From: Acidobacteriota bacterium
GTDB lineage: Bacteria > Acidobacteriota > Vicinamibacteria > Vicinamibacterales > UBA8438
Reading direction: 5' to 3'
DNA: 10,100 bases
Assembly (NCBI GenBank): GCA_003533545.1
Contig: DQEK01000101.1
Location: forward strand, 652 to 10,751
The position numbers were made by a program, and so were the translations under genes. The notes beneath the pieces are model-generated. The model did not search any database. It was not told the DNA's origin and was given only the letters and a program-made list of their open reading frames with translations. Below, one piece after another: positions 7,347-10,100 of this stretch. How positions within the stretch are numbered: position 1 is the first letter of the stretch; every line of letters starts with the position of its first letter.

Positions 7347-7363
7347 TTAAATGGACGTTTCAA
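7334..7363. promoter_or_regulatory. Presumed TetR/PsrA-like operator (inverted AAACGT...ACGTTT)
   Basis: AAACGT (7336-7341) and its exact reverse complement ACGTTT (7355-7360) are 13 bp apart, in the flanks TT...CAA. Within it TTAAAC-GTAT-GATTTAA is an imperfect palindrome close to the AAAC-N2-4-GTTT pattern known for PsrA of Pseudomonas. It covers the -10 box just upstream of a PsrA-like regulator gene, so autorepression is inferred. Confidence 0.5.
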
Positions 7364-7391
7364 TAAGAGGCCGAATAGGCCCGAGCGATAA

Positions 7392-8051
7392 ATGGCCACA
7401 AACACCAAGGAGCGGATCCTCGACGCCGCTGAAGAACTGTTCGCGGACCGTGGATTTCCCTCAACCTCGATGCGTGACATCACCCAGGGTGCCGACGCGA
7501 ATATCGCCGCCGTCAACTATCACTTCGGCTCGAAAGAAGCGCTGCTCCTCGCGGTGCTCAAACGCAGAATCGAGCCCGTCAACCAAGCCCGTGTAGCACG
7601 ACTCGACGAACTTGAGTCAAGTGCAGGCGACCAACCGATCTCGACTGAAGAGTTGGTCAGGACGTTCCTCACACCGGTATTTGAAACGTGGCAGGAGCAC
7701 GGTGGCGCCGCACCAAAGTACATGAAACTGCTTGGACGCATTCACGCTGAGGTAGACCAGGACCTCCGGACCAAATTTATCCAAGAAACCGGCGCGGTGT
7801 TGGAACGATTTGCGACGGCATTTGAACGAGGGCTACCCGCTCTTGATGCCAGCGAGGTGCGGTGGCGGGTACTGTTCCTTGTCGGGTCGATGGCCTACAC
7901 CATGACCTGGGGCACCGCGCTCCTAGAGGTAGGCGACCAGGCTCGCCGAGACTCGGAGCAAGTCCTCGAGACACTGATCCAGTACACGACCGCGGGGATG
8001 ACCGTACCGAGCACGGCGTCAGTCGTGGCCGCCGACCGAGAGGCGCGATGA
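7392..8051 (+). CDS. TetR/AcrR family transcriptional regulator, PsrA-like
   Basis: The 219-residue product has a classic TetR DNA-binding domain at residues 5-55: ERILDAAEELFADRGF, then the helix-turn-helix, ending in the signature AAVNYHFGSKEAL (39-51). This N-terminal part is close to Pseudomonas PsrA as I remember it, and the C-terminal half (KYMKLLGRIHAEVDQDLR, WRVLFLVGSMAYTM) also follows the PsrA pattern, so it may bind a fatty-acid-like or other lipophilic ligand. It probably represses its own operon through the inverted repeat at 7334-7363. The ATG at 7392 has no good ribosome site in front (GAGCGATAA), but the family homology begins right after it. The gene overlaps the outer-membrane efflux gene by four bases (ATGA), so the two are cotranscribed. 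Confidence 0.9.
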   Translation: MATNTKERILDAAEELFADRGFPSTSMRDITQGADANIAAVNYHFGSKEALLLAVLKRRIEPVNQARVARLDELESSAGDQPISTEELVRTFLTPVFETWQEHGGAAPKYMKLLGRIHAEVDQDLRTKFIQETGAVLERFATAFERGLPALDASEVRWRVLFLVGSMAYTMTWGTALLEVGDQARRDSEQVLETLIQYTTAGMTVPSTASVVAADREAR

Positions 8052-9472
8052 GACTCCAGACTGTGGTCGGTCTCGTCGTGCTGAGCGTCGGCTGCGCTAC
8101 AGCGCCACCGGCCGCGCCACCGGTACTCAGCGTGACCGTCCCAACTACCTGGACGGCCCGTCCGGACACCGGTACCGAGCCGACACTCATGTGGTGGACG
8201 GACTTTGGCGACCCCGCGCTAGACGAGGTGGTGGTGGCAGCTTTGGAGCAGAACTACGACCTGCAGGCGGCCGCGTTGCGGCTCGAGCAGGCCATGGCTG
8301 ACTCCCGCGGTGCCGCTGCCGACCTCTTGCCCACGCTGCAGGTCGGCCTGAGTGGGTCAAAGCGGAAACAGAACTTCATCGGCTTTCCTATTCCAGGCGC
8401 GGAAGACCGCGTCCTGAGTACGGTGTTCTCCAACTACGGAGTGTCGCTGGACACCTCGTGGGAGGCAGACCTGTGGGGACGGTTGCGTTCGGGGGCTCGG
8501 GCCGCCCTGGCGGACCTCCAATCGCAGGCGGCCGACCTGCAAGCCGCGCAACTCTCTCTCGCGGGACAGACGGTGAAAGCTTGGTTCGCGGCCGCCGAAG
8601 CCGAGCAGCAGCTCAGCCTGGCCAAGGAGACTGTCACCAGTTTCGGCGGCACAGCTGACCAAGTGCGGGAACGGTTCGAACAGGGGTTACGCCCATCGCT
8701 CGATGTTCGACTAGCGCTGTCAAACCTGTCGAACGCCGAGGCACTCAGAGCTCAGCGGGGTCAGCAACTCGATTCTACCGTCCGCCAATTGGAAGTACTC
8801 CTGGGGCAATACGCGTCAGGCACCCTCGACACGCCCTCGATATTGCCGGACACACCACCGTCGATTCCCGGAGGGCTACCGGCCGATCTCGTCAGTCGTC
8901 GGCCAGACCTCATCGCCGCGGAGCGGCGCGTCGCCGCGACTGGACAACGGCTGCAGGTCGCCCGCGCGGACCTGTACCCGAGCATCAGCCTGACCGCCAA
9001 TACCGGGACCTCAACCGGCGCCCTGGCAGACCTTCTGCGCGGCAATTTCGGGGTCTGGAGTTTCCTCAGCAACCTTGTACAGCCCCTGTTCCAAGGGGGG
9101 CGATTGCGTGCCGGGGTTGACCGAGCGGAAGCACGGGAAGCGGAGGAGCTCGCGCTCTACGCGAACACGGCGTTGCAAGCCTATTCGGAAGTAGAAACCG
9201 CGCTTGCCGCAGAGGCGCTGCTGGCCGAGCGACAGAGCCACCTAGAGTCGTCGGTCGAACAATCACGAGCAGCGGAAGAACTCGCCGACGACCGGTATCG
9301 CACCGGTCTGGGCGACTTCATTGCAGTACTCGAATCGCAGCGGCTCGCACTTCAGGCCGAAGGCGACCTGATCGCGGCCAGACGGCAACGGCTCGAAAAC
9401 CGAGTCGACCTTTATCTAGCGCTCGGCGGCGGATTCGATCGGTCATCGGACGCGATCGGCTCGCAACCGTAA
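8048..9472 (+). CDS. NodT-family RND efflux outer-membrane lipoprotein (TolC-like channel)
   Basis: This 474-residue protein forms the outer-membrane exit duct of a tripartite efflux pump. It has two outer-membrane efflux repeats, about 50-250 and 275-465. Family marks are WWTDFGDPALDEVV (49-63), SWEADLWGRLRSG (137-149), the repeat-opening ADLVSRRPDLIAAERR (279-294) and VQPLFQGGRLRAG (344-356). Residues 1-16 form a short lipoprotein signal ending in LSVGC, with C16 as the likely lipidated cysteine; serine rather than leucine at -3 makes the lipobox weak. The start is ATG 8048, overlapping the tetR stop as ATGA, with GAGAGG 5 nt upstream. The frame stays open to 7862, but that extension is an Arg-rich shadow inside tetR and would bury the lipoprotein signal. 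The membrane fusion protein follows after 29 nt. Confidence 0.93.
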   Translation: MRLQTVVGLVVLSVGCATAPPAAPPVLSVTVPTTWTARPDTGTEPTLMWWTDFGDPALDEVVVAALEQNYDLQAAALRLEQAMADSRGAAADLLPTLQVGLSGSKRKQNFIGFPIPGAEDRVLSTVFSNYGVSLDTSWEADLWGRLRSGARAALADLQSQAADLQAAQLSLAGQTVKAWFAAAEAEQQLSLAKETVTSFGGTADQVRERFEQGLRPSLDVRLALSNLSNAEALRAQRGQQLDSTVRQLEVLLGQYASGTLDTPSILPDTPPSIPGGLPADLVSRRPDLIAAERRVAATGQRLQVARADLYPSISLTANTGTSTGALADLLRGNFGVWSFLSNLVQPLFQGGRLRAGVDRAEAREAEELALYANTALQAYSEVETALAAEALLAERQSHLESSVEQSRAAEELADDRYRTGLGDFIAVLESQRLALQAEGDLIAARRQRLENRVDLYLALGGGFDRSSDAIGSQP

Positions 9473-9501
9473 AGAACCTTATCGAAATGGGTGGAAATTA
9501 G

Positions 9502-10100
9502 ATGTCACAACTTCTTCGTCGAACCCTGCAAGTGCTCTTGCCTCTGGTCGTCCTCGCTGGCGCTGCTGGCGCCGCTTACGTGATGTACCTGAACCGCCCG
9601 CCCGTTGAGACGCAAGCGCCGGTCGTGGAACCACCGGGTGTTCGTGTCCAGAGGGTTTCGTACGAAACCACCACCCTGTCGATCAGCAGCCAGGGCACGG
9701 TGCAACCACGCACGTCGAGTCAGCTCGTACCGGAGATTTCCGGGCCGGTCGTTGAAGTTGCGCGATCGTTCGCGGTGGGGGGATTCTTCGAGGCCGGAGA
9801 CGTGCTATTGAGAATTGATCCCTACGACTACCAGCAGGCGGTCATCGCGGGCCAGGCGCAACTGGCTCAAGCGGAGCTGAGACTCGCGCAGGAAGAGGCC
9901 GAGGCAGAAGTCGCGCGGCGTGAGTGGAACGAACTGGGTCGAGGCACCGCCAACGCGCTCACGCTACGGCAACCGCAGGTTGACGATGCGCGTGCCGCGG
10001 TCGCGGCCGCCGAAGCAGCCTTGGACCGCGCGGATCGAGATCTGGAGCGAGCGGAAATCAAGGCGCCGTATGCGGGTCGGGTGCAAAGCAAGGATGTTGA
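9502..10100 (+). CDS. RND efflux periplasmic adaptor (HlyD/AcrA membrane fusion protein), partial at right edge
   Basis: ATG 9502 opens 199 codons that run off the right edge. The protein begins with a membrane anchor (about 8-29, LQVLLPLVVLAGAAGAAYVM), then a Pro-rich linker. The first half of the lipoyl-like domain is at about 65-105 (SGPVVEVARSFAVGGFFEAGDVLLRIDPYDY). An alpha-helical coiled-coil hairpin rich in Ala, Glu and Gln covers 110-184, and the second lipoyl half opens with IKAPYAGRV (186-194). This is the layout of adaptors linking an inner-membrane RND pump to a TolC-like duct. The beta-barrel and membrane-proximal domains are missing because of the window edge. GGTGGA (9490-9495) is a fair ribosome site. 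An RND permease gene is expected downstream. Confidence 0.92.
   Translation, partial: MSQLLRRTLQVLLPLVVLAGAAGAAYVMYLNRPPVETQAPVVEPPGVRVQRVSYETTTLSISSQGTVQPRTSSQLVPEISGPVVEVARSFAVGGFFEAGDVLLRIDPYDYQQAVIAGQAQLAQAELRLAQEEAEAEVARREWNELGRGTANALTLRQPQVDDARAAVAAAEAALDRADRDLERAEIKAPYAGRVQSKDV

Larger units (their letters stand above)
6867..7391. other. Gene-poor divergent intergenic region
   Basis: These 525 bp separate the minus-strand redox operon from the plus-strand efflux operon. I see no convincing gene, tRNA or mobile element. The right end (7317-7391) is AT-rich and holds the TetR promoter and operator. A candidate minus-strand promoter lies at 7008-7036. An 80-codon minus-strand ORF (7069-7311) is unproven. 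The length is more than two promoters need, so a leader RNA or a decayed gene is possible. Confidence 0.6.

Noticed and set aside
7862..8047. 62-residue extension of the NodT-like protein
   Set aside because: It is Arg/Pro-rich, lies inside tetR, and would remove the lipoprotein signal from the N-terminus; the ATGA overlap start is better.

Overview
The window is GC-rich bacterial chromosome (GC-ending codons preferred) holding eight protein genes in three blocks, with short spacers and no RNA genes, insertion sequences, CRISPR arrays or phage genes. Secreted M49 and S9B dipeptidyl peptidases, a mercuric-reductase-like flavoprotein without mercury genes, and a TetR/NodT/RND efflux operon suggest an environmental Gram-negative that feeds on peptides. 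Acidobacteriota or a similar lineage is plausible, but this is inference; no marker gene is present.

Block 1 (1-3757) is a divergent pair of exported peptidases: the N-terminal 463 residues of an M49 dipeptidyl-peptidase III on the minus strand (it runs off the left edge just after its HExxGH zinc motif), and a complete S9B dipeptidyl-peptidase IV-like serine peptidase on the plus strand. They share a 95-bp intergenic region with a perfect tandem 8-bp repeat. Both enzymes would remove dipeptides from peptide N-termini outside the cytoplasm.

Block 2 (3923-6866, minus strand) is a probable redox operon, in transcription order: a five-helix cytochrome b561/formate-dehydrogenase-gamma-like membrane protein, an unrecognised 157-residue soluble protein that starts (GTG) 2 nt after the cytochrome stop, and a MerA/Lpd-type FAD disulfide oxidoreductase. 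The oxidoreductase has the CxxxxC redox pair but neither the MerA C-terminal cysteine pair nor an HMA domain. No catalytic dehydrogenase or iron-sulfur subunit for the cytochrome is visible.

Block 3 (7317-10100, plus strand) is an efflux operon: a PsrA-like TetR regulator, a NodT-type outer-membrane lipoprotein overlapping it by ATGA, and the first 199 residues of an HlyD/AcrA-type membrane fusion protein. An RND pump gene is expected just beyond the right edge. The TetR promoter (TTGAAC / TATGAT) carries inverted AAACGT/ACGTTT half-sites over the -10, which suggests autorepression.

Between blocks 2 and 3 about 525 bp (6867-7391) hold no convincing gene, only candidate divergent promoters and a doubtful 80-codon ORF. 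The most unusual candidate is the cytochrome b / 157-aa protein / flavoprotein cluster; nothing here proves a new system.
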